A stretch of 64,000 nt of DNA, from assembly GCA_022376515.1 (NCBI GenBank), contig WTXI01000011.1, forward strand, positions 682,001 to 746,000, read 5' to 3'. Shown in pieces: positions 45,439 through 57,800 of the stretch; position 1 is the first letter of the stretch; each line of letters begins with the position of its first letter. The position numbers and the translations under genes are program-made. The notes beneath the pieces are model-generated. The model was not told the DNA's origin. It made no database searches and worked only from the letters and a program-made list of their open reading frames with translations. Source of the stretch: Lactifluus volemus. Its lineage: Eukaryota; Basidiomycota; Agaricomycetes; Russulales; Russulaceae.

Positions 45439-45787
45439 CGTGATACACAACCCAGCTGGGTTCTGTGAAGGGTGCTGGCTGTCCTACTCATCGTAGCGTG
45501 TAGGCATTGGCACTCCGCTATCCATCAGGGGTAGGGTGAAGGTAAGGGATGTGGTCCGCACGTCTTAGGGGATCTGCCCTGCATACTACTCCATCATTCG
45601 ATTGCCTCGACTCTCAATCTCCGCAAGAATGAAAAGTGAGCAGACCATTCTGCAAGCTATTGACAGTCAGGCCAGCCAGGTGGAAAGTGACGAGTGTATA
45701 CCGCAAGAACCAAGCACGGGAGGGAGGGCCAGTTAAAAGTTGTCACTTCCCTGAACAATAATTATTCTGATCTCGTTACTGGTGCAT

Positions 45788-46455
45788 CATGTCATCTCCT
45801 CAGTCCGTGCAGGACCTCCAAGAAACGGAGTACATCCAGATGCTGCGTGGATTCGGGAGGCCTCGGAATTCACCAACCTCTTCCCTCCGCCTTCTTCACC
45901 TGGTTGATATACGCGGGATTTATCTCCCTGCCCTCTGCGTTAACCCGTCTTGAAAAGATCGAGAAAGAGCCATACGTAATCAAAATTCTGTTGGACCACC
46001 TACTGGATGTCCCATTGTACGTCCCGTTTCAATTTCCTCCTTTCTCTTGTCCTTTCTTTTTTTAAATAACATATTTTCTGGAGCTCTCATCCCCTCTTAT
46101 TTCGGTGTTGATGGTCAATCACCAGATTTGCGATCAGCTGCTCGTGTTGCTTCATCGGCATCATCGGGGTATTGCTCGTCTCGTGGGAGCATACGAAGAA
46201 CCACGTCTGGCTCTGCTACTGATTCTTTTACCGCGTGACCGAGGGTGCCTCCTCGGGCTGGTCGCAATGCTCGTAAGCATTTATACCACCCGTAAGGGTG
46301 AGATGGATAGGTCCACCATTGCCACCCTCACCGCCACCGTCGCCATTACTGTATGCTTCGGCGCGTGTGCATTGTCGTCATATTGTAAAGTGGTCATTGC
46401 AAGGACTCAGAAAGTACACGAAAGAAGACTCAGTGGTGCTAGTCTCATACCTTAA
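45788..46455 (+). pseudogene. Decayed multi-pass membrane protein gene
   Basis: Reading frames in sequence give FTWLIYAGFISLPSALTRLE, a VPL-type segment, FAISCSCCFIGIIGVLLVSW, LALLLILLPRD, CLLGLVAMLVSIYTTRKGEM and a final hydrophobic ATVAITVCFGACALSS. The order resembles a common fungal four-helix hypothetical membrane protein with a conserved N-IYT-x-NG motif. The first helix and the second are in different frames, and a further frame change with a stop occurs near 46205. A Ser/Asp-rich cytosolic tail may follow at 46640-46930. I read it as a degraded gene; a functional gene with unusual introns is the alternative. Confidence 0.35.
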
Positions 46456-49030
46456 TTTATACCACATGCATCGGCACGGAATTTTTATTATATCAATCCT
46501 TAGTTTCTTTCTAGAGGGGTCTACAGTCGCAATTCTCTTTTATTGGTTTCAAGTCAACTTGGTCCAATGCATCTAACCTCTGTCTTTTTCTTCTGACTTC
46601 ATTTGTCTCGAATTCACATGGACAATTATTTTAGCGGTCTTGTGGATTAGGGTGGCTGACGTTATGCAGGGGACTAGAGGCCACGGTGACGACAGTGCTA
46701 CGTCAACCCATGGCAGTTATGACGACGCAACGGCAGCAGTGACCATACGGCAAGACAGCTGGGGCGAACCTGTCTATGGGAGCAAGGACGACGGTAGTAT
46801 GCCAGCTGGAACGAGGACAGCTACGGAAAGCATGCAGTCCTCGTGGCCACGAGAAAATGATGCCGTGAGCGTGATGGCGAGGCAGCATTTACAGCACAAC
46901 ACCATCCTGTATCTCCGAGTCTATAGCAGTTAAAGTTATTTTGTCTGTTTACGAGGACTCAACACCTGGGCCATGTGCCAGCGGGGTATTTTTATTTGAA
47001 AGCAATTCCTTGAGCTGCGACTTGGTTGAAGGTTTTCTTACACAGTCAAAGTACGTGGTCCGAGCTCGTCACGTGCTCAGGCTGGAAGCAGTGGAAGCTA
47101 GGGGCTTCCATGTTACGTATCTCGAGATACGTGGCAAAGCTGGCAGCTAATCTACCACGGTGTTTCTCGATGGTGAATCCAATTCTGTATTTATCATTAT
47201 AAGGGCTTCTACTTCTATCGCTCCCATTGTACACCTCAGCACCTCTCTGGTTTTTCCGCATTCAAAACTGGATCCGGATCGAATCCTCGAAGAACGGCGC
47301 CCGCGATAAGCCGCAGTATGCGGCGTCCGAGTCGCCGGCGTGAGAAGAGAATCGATATGACGGTTTCTCGAAATGTTCGAGTGGGTCCGAGTGACGCCTC
47401 AGAGACCGTCACGGTCCCATATGAGGACGGCGTCAAGATAGGTTACAGATACTAGTAACTTTTCAAAGCAGACTGAGGCGACTACGGCATGCACCGTCCG
47501 TGGTTCTATTTTCTCACATAGGCGCGCTCGTTATCTTATCTGTTGTAAACTGGCGTAGATGCTCCACAATTTAAGACGCTCACAGAAATCACAGGAACCG
47601 AATCAATCGATAAACAGCGGACTTGGAAGGCGTGCCCGTAGCAGAACTGAACAAACACTCCTATGAGCTCAGAACCTGTGAAAAAAACTTTCACAAACTT
47701 TGAAAGTGGGTGGCAGTGGGCAACGGCCAAACTTGACATTCAACCGACGCCCGCGTGCCCTCAGATATCTGCGGCCTGCACTATTACTGTATCCGACACG
47801 CCGACAAAGAGGAGGAGGACGCCTAAGCCGCAACAATATCCTGTGATCCCAATCAGGTACAGTCGGGCTGTGGCATCTCGGGATTCTCGGGCATTCTTAG
47901 CCGCGCTCTGTTTTAGAGTGGTGTGCCGACTGGGGGGCCCGTGGACGGACCCGCGGTGATTCGGTTTGTTCGTTTAGTTATTTGCCTCCGATCAGAGGTC
48001 GACGGGTCGTTCCTTGAGTCGGGAAATGTCAAGGTACTGAGATACGAGCTACAGGATAACTTGAAGGCCTGAATTAGGCTTTATGATGATACCACTGGCA
48101 AGGGAATCTCTCGATTCCCCGTGTTGATTGGCATTCTCAACGTCGTCTTCATTTACAAATATTTGTCACCTAACCAGACCTACTTCAAGTTTACCAGACA
48201 TCTGCAACTGATCTGGCAGTGGTTATTCCTTCCTTTGTACTCTGGGGATAAATGAAGAGTTCGGAAAGGAACCCATCACATCAGGTCCAATGGGTCGTCA
48301 TTCTGTACAGTCGCGGCAGGGTTAAGTGCAGACTCCTTGTCGGGGTCTGCGGAGATAGGAGTGAGAAGAGAGTCTGGAACTAGGATGGGAGCTTTGACCG
48401 GGGTGAGGGATTGAAACGGGGTGTTCAGGGGTTAGTGGGGAGGGCAGCAGCTCAGGTGCGGCCGAGTCAGCCTGGTGAGTTGGTTACATGCGGCAATCTG
48501 ATGAAATAGTACGTGCTGTGTGTGGTTGATCGGGGGGTGAGACGATGCCCCCTAATATTCTTTTCATGTGATACGCCTGACAAGCGAAAGGTAGGAGTCG
48601 CCGATAGTCCAAATAACAGATCATTAGCTTAGAACATTTATGGGTTCGTCACAATAGTCGCTACTATCTCTATCAGACGAGCCACTCTGTGAAAGGAGAT
48701 ACTGTAAAGCCTGGCACAGTTTGTTAGGGTCATTTCGTTCCAGATGAGTCGCTCCAGTAGGCGCAAATGCAGTGCAATACAGGATGTGAATATATCAATA
48801 GCGATAGCGTGAATTGTGAGCACAAGCGGTGTACAGCATCCACGAAATTGACGTGAAACCCGAAATCGGGGGAAAGTGACGAGATGCGACTTGATTTCTT
48901 TTCTTTGAAATATGCCTGCGATTCTCACGCTCTGCAGATAAGCAGCACTTAGTTATTTCGGGCCCTGGCACCCATCTGTAATCATGTTATAATCCTTTTC
49001 TTCTCCCCTTCTCCCCCTTGATTGTTTACT
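46456..49030. other. Gene-poor stretch
   Basis: About 2.6 kb with only short frames. It contains an 18-bp perfect palindrome at about 47115-47132 (ACGTATCTCGAGATACGT). No gene, tRNA or transposon open frame recognised. Confidence 0.4.
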
Positions 49031-49260
49031 GCATCAGTAAGCATCAGGAAAATCTGAGTTTTTCTTAACAATGCTTGAGCATGCTTAATATGACTTAACA
49101 ACACTTCTAAGCACTTTTAAGCAGGAGGTCTCTAAGCTGGCCATGCTTAGGCTAAGCTAGGTCTTCTCCTTAATTTGACTTAGCCAGGGCTTATTGATGC
49201 TTATCTTGGGCTTAGTTCACTTAAATGGCAGCTTAGATCTGTGCTTACCAAAAGTTTCAA
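49031..49260. repeat. Dense CTTA/TAAG motif cluster, possible transposon subterminal region
   Basis: About 17 copies of the core CTTA or its complement TAAG occur in 230 bp, in both directions, often as GCTTA/TAAGC. The cluster begins at TGCATCAGTAAGC, which shares TGCATCAGTAA with the left end of the MITE at 16719. Such reiterated short motifs next to an end are typical of transposase-binding subterminal repeats. No matching right end was found. Confidence 0.5.
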
Positions 49261-49329
49261 GCACACAGATTTAGGGCAATAAAATCCATATATTGAGCTA
49301 AACTACAACATGACTATGTACAGGAGATC

Positions 49330-50290
49330 CAATGGTTCCACCAGCCTTGGTGGAACAGCCCTGGCAGGGGTGGGGGCTGCAGGGCCATGGGGAGGTGGTG
49401 GTGGTGGTGGTGGAGGCGTGGGAGGAGGCGGGGAGGAGGCGAGGGCGGGGAGGCGTGAGAGAACGCGCGGAGGAGGCAGGCACATGGGAGGCGCGAGAGA
49501 GAAGCGCACAGGAGGCACAGGAGGCGCGGGGGCACGAGGGAGGCGAGGAAGCGCAGGAGAAGGAGGCGGGACGAGGGAGCGAGGGGAGGGAAGGGGGACG
49601 TGGAGGAGGTGTGGGAGGGGAGGAGGTACGGGAGGCGCGGGAGGAGGCACGGGAGGAGGCGCAAGACGTAGGAGGAGGAGGCGCAGGGGGTGGTAGTCCA
49701 GGCAGCAGAGGCGGCAGTGCAGGAGGAGGTAGTCAAGGAGGAGGAGGAGGCGACGAAAAAAAAGGGAAAAAAAGTCAGCACACGTTGAGGCGGGGCAGGC
49801 AGCGTGACAACGTACCAGGGCGTCGGCGCAGGCAGCACGACAACGTAGACTGCCTCACAGAGGCAGTGGATCCAAGAGGAGGCAAAAGCGGTGGGGGAGG
49901 CGTGGGCACAGGAGGCTAGGTGGCGGGGAAAGCCGCGGCCTCGGCTTTAGTGGTAGTATTGCGGGGGTGGGGGACTGCGTACGGATGTCAAGTGATATCA
50001 TGCTCGGGGGACGGCGATGACTTTGGTGGTGGTGATAGCGCCTGTTGCGTCACAGGTATTGGGTAGTCCCGTGGTGACATGTGAGCGCGCGTACGCAAGG
50101 GGGGCATGACGACGCGAAGAGGCAGAGGCAGAACCAGAGAGGGAGGCAGAGAAGGAGGCAGAGAAGGAGGCAGAGGCAGGGGCAGAGAAGGAGAGGACGC
50201 GGAGGAGGCAGCGGTGGGACGTGTTCGGGCGGGGCAGACAACGACGGAGGGGGATAGAGGGAGAGATGGAAAGGGGCGGCAGACTACGAG
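49330..50290. repeat. G-rich polypurine simple-sequence block
   Basis: Nearly 1 kb on the + strand dominated by GGAGGC, GGAGGA, GAGGCAG and GGTGGT words, split by a short mixed stretch near 49760-50090. Flanks are AT-rich. The long open frames on both strands (Gly/Arg-rich on +, Pro/Ser-rich on -) come from the simple sequence, not from a gene. Strong strand asymmetry and G runs give quadruplex or triplex potential. Confidence 0.8.
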
Positions 50291-50339
50291 AGGCACGAAA
50301 ATCAACATTGTGCAAACAGTAGTAAATAATACACCCACT

Positions 50340-51509
50340 GAAACGACTTAGCGAAAATTTCGCGAGTCGCGACTTAGCATATTTTTTTTCGGACTTTAGT
50401 TAAATTACATAAATTAATGTTTTATTTCTGTTTGCTTGTCTTAAGTGTCTTACACATCCTAATTACTTAATGGGCTTATCTTTGGATTTCCTGATGAATA
50501 GAGTCCATACCAATCAAAGTAAGCAATGGTGAGACAAGCACATGGTTAATAAAATGATCCCTCTGTAGATAAGTCATGTCAGTACTGTAGCCATTATTTT
50601 TTAAATCTGCATTTAATAGTGCATATGTTCATCACAACAAAGACACGCTTGACTGCTATACCGAACAATCTAGGTACAGGGGGGGGTTGATGTGTCTTAA
50701 TATGGAAAGTGGTATGGAATGTGTGAGTGTGTAGCGGGAGTGTGGCTGGGCAGCAGGCCCTACATGACTAGCCATGGTCTTCTGGGGGTGGGTCTCTCCT
50801 CCGGGGCCTGACACAGGCTTGTGTTTCCTATATGAATTTCACCAGGGCCTCCTCTCCTGCCTTCGTCCCGAAGATGATACTAGGGGACAGCGTCTGGGAA
50901 GCCGAGCGTAGGTGGCGGTCGCGGGCAGCGTGGAAACTCGCGCAGTGGAATAAGACGTGTGAGTCTGTAGTGGCACGAGGCCGCACTGACAGTCGTGGGG
51001 GTCTGGGGCGCGAGGGCGGTGTCGTGCGTTGTATTCTCCTGTGAAAGCGTGTTCAGTGAGGAGCCGAATGGCAGTGCAGAAGACTGGCCGGGAGGCAGTG
51101 GCAATTCCTTGCACAAAATCGGGTGGGTCGCCCGATGGTGGGTGATGGAGGGCCCAAACTGTAGCCAATTTGATCCGTGCCTGTGCACGAAAATGAAGTG
51201 TCGTGTTTGCGCAAATCCTGACAATTGTAGGTCTATGAAGGCCTGTGGAGCTTGGGAAACCACAGAAGTTCTTTCTCTTCTCCGTATATCCAAATCACTG
51301 TTGACTCAGATGAGGCCGGGTGACACTGTCACGGCACGCTGCCAGTGTCTCATTTGTGCGTCATTACGCCCAGTCACAGAACCGCGGATGAAAATCTATA
51401 AGTCTGATCAACTCAGTTGGCATTTAACGCACAGCATTGGAGGGTATAAAGACAGGTCAACGAACTTGAAGATGCGGCACAGGCTGGGCAGTCCCAAGCA
51501 ACCCTTATC
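50340..51509. other. Gene-poor stretch upstream of the RTA1-like gene
   Basis: Begins with an AT-rich part (50380-50640) and continues with mixed sequence. Short frames at 50832-51513 have no domain. It holds the promoter of the RTA1-like gene. Confidence 0.45.
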
Positions 51510-52896
51510 ATGAGTAGTAGTACCCTTCTCAGCACTCTTGAACGTTTCATTAACAGTGGTCACGGCGGTACTCAAGTTGATTACGTGCTTTGGTATAACT
51601 ATATTCCCTCCGAATGGGCTTCCATTACTTTTCTTGTGCTCTTCGGACTCTCTACATGTGCGTATGTCCCTTTTTGTTCAATAGGTCATTGCTGACAGTG
51701 GAAATCCGTGAAGTCATCCATACTATACAGGCTAGCTATTTCCGCATGTGGTTTTTATTACCCACTGCGGTTCTTTGTGGTTTCCTCGAGCTTATTGGCT
51801 GGAGTGCTCGATTATGGTCGAGCCAAAGTCCGTTCTTGCAGAAGCCATTCATCATACAGTGGGTGCAGTCGCCTTTCGGTCCCTCAGTTTGCTCATAGAT
51901 GCCCAGAGTAACGACACTTATTGTCGCACCCACACTGCTAGTTGCAGCTAATTTCATTCTCCTGGGACGCGTCATCAGACGGCTCGGCCCACAATACAGC
52001 CGTCTGACACCTAAATTATGTGAGTCACATACCCAGTTTTCGTTAATCAGAATCGGTTTGAACGTGGACATAGATGCTATCGTATTTTTATCCTGTGTGA
52101 GTATATTTTGTCCATGCAAGATTAGGGTTCTTCTTACCGTTCTCTAGGACATCGTTTCCCTCGTTGTTCAAGGCATAGGCGGTACTACAGTGTCGGTCGC
52201 CAACACTTTGAAACAAGCAAATTTGGTCCGCATGCACTCTTGATGTTCTGCTGATCCTTCAACTGACCCAATGTACGGTATATCAGGGCTCGCACATCGC
52301 TCTCGGTGGTGTTCTATTCCAGCTTGGTGCGTCAGACACGTGCACGGCTATCTAGATGACTACTTACACCCTACAAGTCGCCATCACCATATACTGTGCC
52401 CTAGCAACGGAATTCCTCATTCGATACACACGGGAACGGCCAATACGACATGTTCCCGCAGGTGAGGATTATCGCGGGAAGGTGGACATTCCTCTGAAGC
52501 GCATGTTGTATGCCATGTCTGTCATGACAGGCTTCATCTTCCTGCGGTACGCTTCCTACGCTTCTTCTTGTTTACCTATCGCTAACGGTCTGTAGGACTA
52601 TCTACCGGACTGCCGAATTTTTGGATGGATTCCAAGGCACAATTGCCTCGACTCAACCGCTATTCGGTACGTATCTCTGCTACAACTCGCAGTCGTACAC
52701 TGGCAGAATCGTAACTAACTGTTGCACAGTCATATTCGATGGCGCAATGATCACCCTCGCGATGGTGACATTAAATATCTTCCACCCTGGGGACCTCTTG
52801 CAAAATCCTCAACTTGAATCAGATTATTATCACGACCCGACCAGTAGTAAGAAATTTAACGATTCCGTGAATCCCGCCGTGATGAGAACGGTATAA
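51510..52896 (+). CDS. RTA1-like (lipid-translocating exporter family) seven-helix membrane protein
   Basis: Multi-exon. The start MSSSTLLSTLERF is followed by VLWYNYIPSEWASITFLVLF (helix 1), SYFRMWFLLPTAVLCGFLEL and IGWSARLWSSQSP (the RTA1 signature EIIGYxxR-like element), IVAPTLLVAANFILLGRVIR, LGPQYSRLTPKL, FLSCDIVSLVVQGIGG (exons join in C-D), HIALGGVLFQL, TLQVAITIYCALATEFLIRY, KRMLYAMSVMTGFIFLRTIY, RTAEFLDGFQG and GAMITLAMVTLNIFHPGDLL. Yeast relatives Rta1/Rsb1 confer resistance to 7-aminocholesterol or export sphingoid bases at the plasma membrane; the substrate here is unknown. The stop is at 52894-52896. Some small internal exons (52070-52330) are approximate. Confidence 0.85.
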
Positions 52897-53223
52897 CGAG
52901 TTACGATCTCCCTCTTCAACATCTTAGATATACCACATACAAACGCTTCATATTTATTTACGCATGTAATGTAAAATCTGTACATGTCTATGTTAGAACA
53001 CAGTTCGAACCTCCTCAATACTCGTAATTGGGTAGCTGTAGGTCTGTATGGGACTTTGGTGGCCCTAAATACAGGTTGAATAGATGTCTTACTAGTAAAG
53101 CTTGAGCTGATGTGTCGCGCAAATGCTCATGGTAGCACCTTTCTTCACTCGGGCCGGCAGTGTAAAGAAATCGTGACACGCCGCTCTGACGTTTCTCTCG
53201 ATTTAGGCAGAGAGAAAAAGATC
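52897..53223. other. Short intergenic stretch
   Basis: 3' region of the RTA1-like gene up to the tRNA-like gene. Nothing else seen. Confidence 0.5.
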
Positions 53224-53311
53224 TCCTTCGGACTGAAATCGAACCAGCAACCTTTGGATACCACAGATGTTCTGTTATAGTCTCATGCACTTCCGGCTGA
53301 GCTACCGAAGG
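53224..53311 (-). tRNA. Intron-containing tRNA-Tyr-like gene, anticodon loop CTATAA, possibly degenerate
   Basis: On the minus strand: a 7-bp acceptor stem CCTTCGG/CCGAAGG, TA, a D arm starting GCTC, an anticodon loop beginning CT-ATA-A, a 15-nt insert at the canonical intron position after base 37, a variable loop AGGTT, a T arm GCTGG-TTCGATT-TCAGT, then acceptor and A. The parts add to 73 + 15 = 88 nt exactly. The T arm and intron fit tRNA-Tyr, but the anticodon reads ATA, not GTA. The D and anticodon stems have mismatches, so it may be a tRNA pseudogene. Confidence 0.6.
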
Positions 53312-53339
53312 TCAACTGCCAGTACAGTCGTTGTTACGA

Positions 53340-53745
53340 CCTCCTCCACACGAATCCCGCGATCGCCCAAGGCTGAGACATTGTGGCGAGGATACAATAG
53401 ATATGGCCCCAATCGGTGTGTTCAATAACGAACCCGCAACGACTTCTCCTATTGTAGCATCCCACACGCGATTGTGCGACTGGGCGAGGCTGATGCGACA
53501 TTTCGCCCGTCTGCAACCGTTGTGGCAGAAGACGTGTCCCAGTAAATGGGCCCGCTACGACCTGTCCTATTGTGGCGTGCCGTAGGCGAATCGTTCCAGC
53601 CGATGCGATTTCCGAAGAGAGTACAACCGGAATCCGCGTGTCCAGTAAATGGGCCCGCTATGACCTGTTGTAGCATCCCACACGCGAACCGTGCAACGCT
53701 GCCCATCCTGGGAGAATGCAACAGAATTAACACTTGCAACCATGG
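53340..53745 (-). pseudogene. WD40-repeat relic, about three units
   Basis: Minus-strand frames contain repeated WD-ATTG-VIAGPFTGH-like blocks (for example QQVIAGPFTGHADS and GRNVASASPSRTI) in shifting frames. These match the WD40 units of fungal NACHT/NLR-type proteins. Stops and shifts separate the units, and no start or N-terminal domain is present. Confidence 0.7.
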
Positions 53746-54866
53746 GCCTGAATTGTCACTGGCTAACGAGACCGCCGCCCGCGTTCCAAGGATAATGTGA
53801 ACTTGATGAATGTAGTAATATCCAGGAAGAGCTTAGTGCGAAAGGGAGGTCAGAGACATGTATTTGCAGGGCACTTCTATGCCACCGCCAGGCCAAAATA
53901 TCGCACAAATGCTGACGCATCGTGAACCAGTGCAAACTAATTCTGTCTCGAAGAGCGATCGGATATTGTGATCGTAGACAATAAACCAAGGCAGGAATGT
54001 GCCAGCTGGTACAGGGTATCAGCAAGATCCACGTAAAACGCCTTATTGGGTCAGAGAGTCTCGGAATGAGGTATAGAGGATCGATGGGACGCGTTTAATC
54101 AGAAGCCAAGGCGACGGAGAATTTCAAGAACAGGAAATCCTCGAGGTCAACACTGGGCGCATGCTATCGCAGAGCAATCACTGATTCTATGTAAAAGCTG
54201 GCCCATGATGGACCGAAATAGAAAAGGTCTGAACATATTGGAGATAAATGGGACACGGGATAGTACGGGGAGCGCCACGGTACGCACGAGTCCAAATGCG
54301 AGGATGTATGCCGCGAAAATAGCGGTTGTGGGCGAACGGTGCTTCATTGTACTGACAAGTTGTTTGAGTCACGTGGATTATTGAACAATGTTAATCACGT
54401 CATCTCGGATCATAACTTTGCCCGAACCGAACGAATGTGGTACGCTCCATCGGGTGCTTCATTTTGCCAACGGCTTCAATCTTCCTCCTGACCCACTTCA
54501 GGATGGTGGTGCCCGGGCCCTGGGCTTTGTAATCGATTGTACTCAGTTCGGCCGAATTGCAATACATAAGTTACTGCTGGCATGCCGCACATTGACACAT
54601 CGCCGTCGAAACGGCGAGAATTCCTGGAAGAATTCTTTGACTTGGGCATGGCGAAGGTACGGTCGTAATAAACAATAATGCCGTGAGTTTACCGAGTCAG
54701 AGCGCAACTCGTGAGTTGCCAGTCTGCTAACGAATCAGGACCATATCGTCGGACCATCGGACCTGTTTGGAATCGGATTCTGGACGGTGTATCTCTCCAT
54801 CGTCGGGTCAGTATATATATTGCGCAGATCTGTGGGCGTATGTTCTAAGTGCACTGCAACTGAGCG
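53746..54866. other. Intergenic stretch, no supported gene
   Basis: Between the WD40 relic and the MFS gene. Short frames only. It includes the MFS promoter, with a TATATATATT stretch near 54812 close to the start. Confidence 0.45.
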
Positions 54867-57024
54867 ATGGCCTCAGCAGAGAAAGCTTTATCTCTATCCG
54901 AAAGTATAACTCATGACAATCCTAGCGGCCCTCCTTCTCCGACAACACCAGATGGCGGCCTATTAGATTCCATCAACCGTGACAATGACCATGTTATCGT
55001 CGTCGATTGGAACGGTCCAGATGACCCAGACAATCCAAGAAAGTGGGTTGTGCATAGTTCTCTCATCATTGTCTCACTGTAGCTGGGATATGTAGTTGGA
55101 ACTTTAAAAAGAAGTGGGGAGCAACCTTTATCGTCTCGGCTTTCACGTTCATAAGTCCGGTCTCCTCGTCGATGATCGCACCGGCTTCAGAGCAACTGGC
55201 AGAACGCTTCAACATCCACAGCACTGTTCAACTCGCCATGGTTACCTCTGTATTCGTTCTTGCCTACGGTGCGTACCTGTCCTTTCTGCACTCTGCATAG
55301 CCTTCGTTCATTCCATTCTCTTTGCCATTATCGTAGCCTTTGGCCCATTATTCCTTGGTCCGCTCAGCGAATTATATGGACGCTCTCATGTACTTCAAAT
55401 CTCGAACCTGTGGTACCTCGGTATATGCTCTCTTATCACCCCAATCGAAGCTAACGAATCCTTCCTCTTCACAGTTTGGAATTTGGCGTGTGGCTTTGCG
55501 CAAAGCAAGAATGAGCTCATTGTGTTCCGCTTCCTAGCGGGACTCGGTGGGTCAGCCCCACTTGCTATAGGTGGAGGTGTCATCGGCGATTTGTTTGACG
55601 AAGAACACCGAGGACAGGCAATTGCAATCTATTCACTCGCACCCCTTCTAGGTCCTGTCGTCGCTCCTGTCGCTGGGGCTTGGATCGCTGAGAAATCAAC
55701 ATGGCGTTGGGTGGTACGAGCCCTGACCTCACACATGACCCATACAACTGCCCTGACCATCACGAAATAGTTCTGGTCAACGACCATTGTAGACGCCGCT
55801 ATCCAAGGATTAGGCGTGCTGTTTCTGAGAGAAAGTGAGCTTGTCATTCAGCTTGTGTGGCGATACTATTCGACTAACCCAACATGTCTGTTATAAGCGT
55901 ATGCGCCCGTTCTCCTTGAGCGCAAAGCGGCATCAATCCGTAAAACCATGGACGAAGAGAAAGCATCTGGAGTGGTGACCCGAGGTGCTATGAGCCCAGG
56001 AGACAGGCAGTGCGTCTAGTTCAATCACCGATGATGTTCACTGCTTACCGTTACGCAGTTGGAAGACTGTATTCAGCAAGGCTCTTGTTCGCCCGTTCAG
56101 GCTGTTCATATACGAACCCATTGTACAGCTTCTTGGTCTCTACATGGCCTTTGTCTACGGCCTTCTCTATCGTATGTACATGGCATCTCCTCGACTAACA
56201 TATTGTCTCACGTGTCACAGTTTTTATCACGACAATACCTTCCACTTTCCAAAATGTATATCACCAGCGCGTAGGCATCGCTGGCCTTCATTATCTCGCT
56301 CTTGGTGTAGGCCTCACTGCGGGATCACAAATCAACGCAAGGTTGATTGATAAGTTGTATCGGAGGTTGAAATTTCGCAATGGAGGGATTGGGAAGCCCG
56401 AATTTAGGCTGCGTGAGCACCGATTTTCATTTTCCTTGATTATCTGCTTCAATTCATCTGGTTGCCGTAGCTACTATTGTCCCTGGGACGATTCTCTTAC
56501 CTGCTGGCATGTTAATTGCCGGCTGGACAGCACAAAATCGTGTTTTCTGGCTAGTGCCTGATGTGGTGAGCGATATGAACTGTACCGTTTGTGATGGTTC
56601 TAAGAAACTTCTACAGGGCATCGCGCTTGTCGGAGCTGGAACGATTATCACATTCCAAAGTATTCAGACATATGTCATCGATTCATTTACACTGCACGCT
56701 GCTTCTGGTTGGGTCCAGCCTTACCTTCGTTTGTTTCTTTGCTCACACGTTGATTATCCTAGCTCTTGCGGCTGTTTCGTTCTTACGCTCGCTGGCCGGC
56801 TTCGGTTTCCCGTTGTTCGCTCCTACAATGTACAATGCACTGGGTTACGGCAAAGGAGACACCATCCTTGCTGCCGTGGCTATCGTTGTAGGCTGTCCTG
56901 CGTGCGTAACAAGAATCATCTACTACACACATACCTGATTTTAGCGCACAGACCATGGCTGTTCTGGTTCTACGGAGAGAGGATACGGAATGCTAGTCGT
57001 TTTGCTTATAAAGGGCGGGTTTAA
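54867..57024 (+). CDS. MFS transporter, drug:proton antiporter (DHA1) type
   Basis: Starts MASAEKALSLSESIT with the typical pre-helix motif VVDWNGPDDPDNPRKW. Landmarks: ATFIVSAFTFISPVSSSMIA (helix 1), AFGPLFLGPLSELYGRSHVL (motif A), WNLACGFAQSKNELIVFRFL, GLGGSAPLAIGGGVIGDLF, RGQAIAIYSLAPLLGPVVAP (motif C, GP-x-x-G-P), WIAEKSTWRW, FRLFIYEPIVQLLGLYMAFV, GLTAGSQINARLIDKLY, TILLPAGMLIAGWTAQN, FLRSLAGFGFPLFAPTMYNA and LGYGKGDTILAAVAIV, ending PWLFWFYGERIRNASRFAYK. Twelve helices in the family order, so the gene looks complete. These transporters export toxic compounds or polyamines across the plasma membrane. Exon joins were followed by homology and are approximate. Confidence 0.85.
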
Positions 57025-57690
57025 AGCTGTCTTCCCTGATGAAGGGGTGCGCCTTGCCGCCCTCGAGGAGTTCCACGTCAAGAATGCTTTTTTCTCACCG
57101 CCCATCTACATTCTGTTCCGTTCCGCCGTCTTTGTCACTGGTCTTCTGCAACGCCTGTCTTGCCTCCCCTATTCTACCGGTTTACGTGGGGGTATGAGAT
57201 ATCACGTTGGGAAGAGGTCTCTGTCGCCTCCCCATGGCAAGGACACTGAAACCAAGAGCATTCCTAGGGCGAGGATATTTTTTATGATGATGATCTGCAC
57301 ATCAAAGTTGTTTGATCAAAGTTCTAACCATGCCTGCTATTCAGTATGTACCACTTTATATTACAAACCGTTGTAGCATCAGAGTATACAGTACCGGTAT
57401 CTATCAATTGCATACCTATCGGTGGTACCAGTAGACTTGTCTGATTCTCCGGTAACCGGCGACTTGCGAATGAGTACCGATGTCTCTGATGATAGAAATA
57501 TCCCAATTTGAACACTACACTCAACGTCACGAGAACAAAAGGGAACACATGGGTGTATTGTTCTTCCTGAGTAGCGTAACACTGCCGCCTGACCCGGACA
57601 AAACAATGGGGGCATTTGGTCTACCGCATGCATGCAAATTGTGTGATTGCCCGTGGCTCAGGCTGATGCATTACGTTGCTTGTCAGTCGG
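57025..57690. other. Intergenic stretch downstream of MFS gene
   Basis: No domain in any frame. The sequence leads into a second WD40 relic. Confidence 0.45.
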
Positions 57691-57800
57691 TGTGACCCGT
57701 GAATGGACCTTCTATGACCTCTCCTGTTGTAGCATCCCACATGCGAATCATAAGCTGATGCGATGTCTCCCATCTGGAGAGAATGTAGCAGATTGGTTGA
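57691..57800 (-). pseudogene. WD40-repeat relic, one unit
   Basis: The minus strand reads IRMWDATTGEVIEGPFTGH, preceded in another frame by FSPDG-like sequence. The unit is isolated, with a stop just upstream. Confidence 0.7.

Noticed and set aside
49303..49919. Long Gly/Arg-rich and Pro/Ser-rich open frames on both strands
   Set aside because: They mirror the GGAGGC simple sequence, overlap on both strands and contain no domain or intron signals.
50839..51293. Minus-strand frames of 109 and 137 residues
   Set aside because: Low-information sequence without motifs, splice structure or codon character; they overlap each other in different frames.
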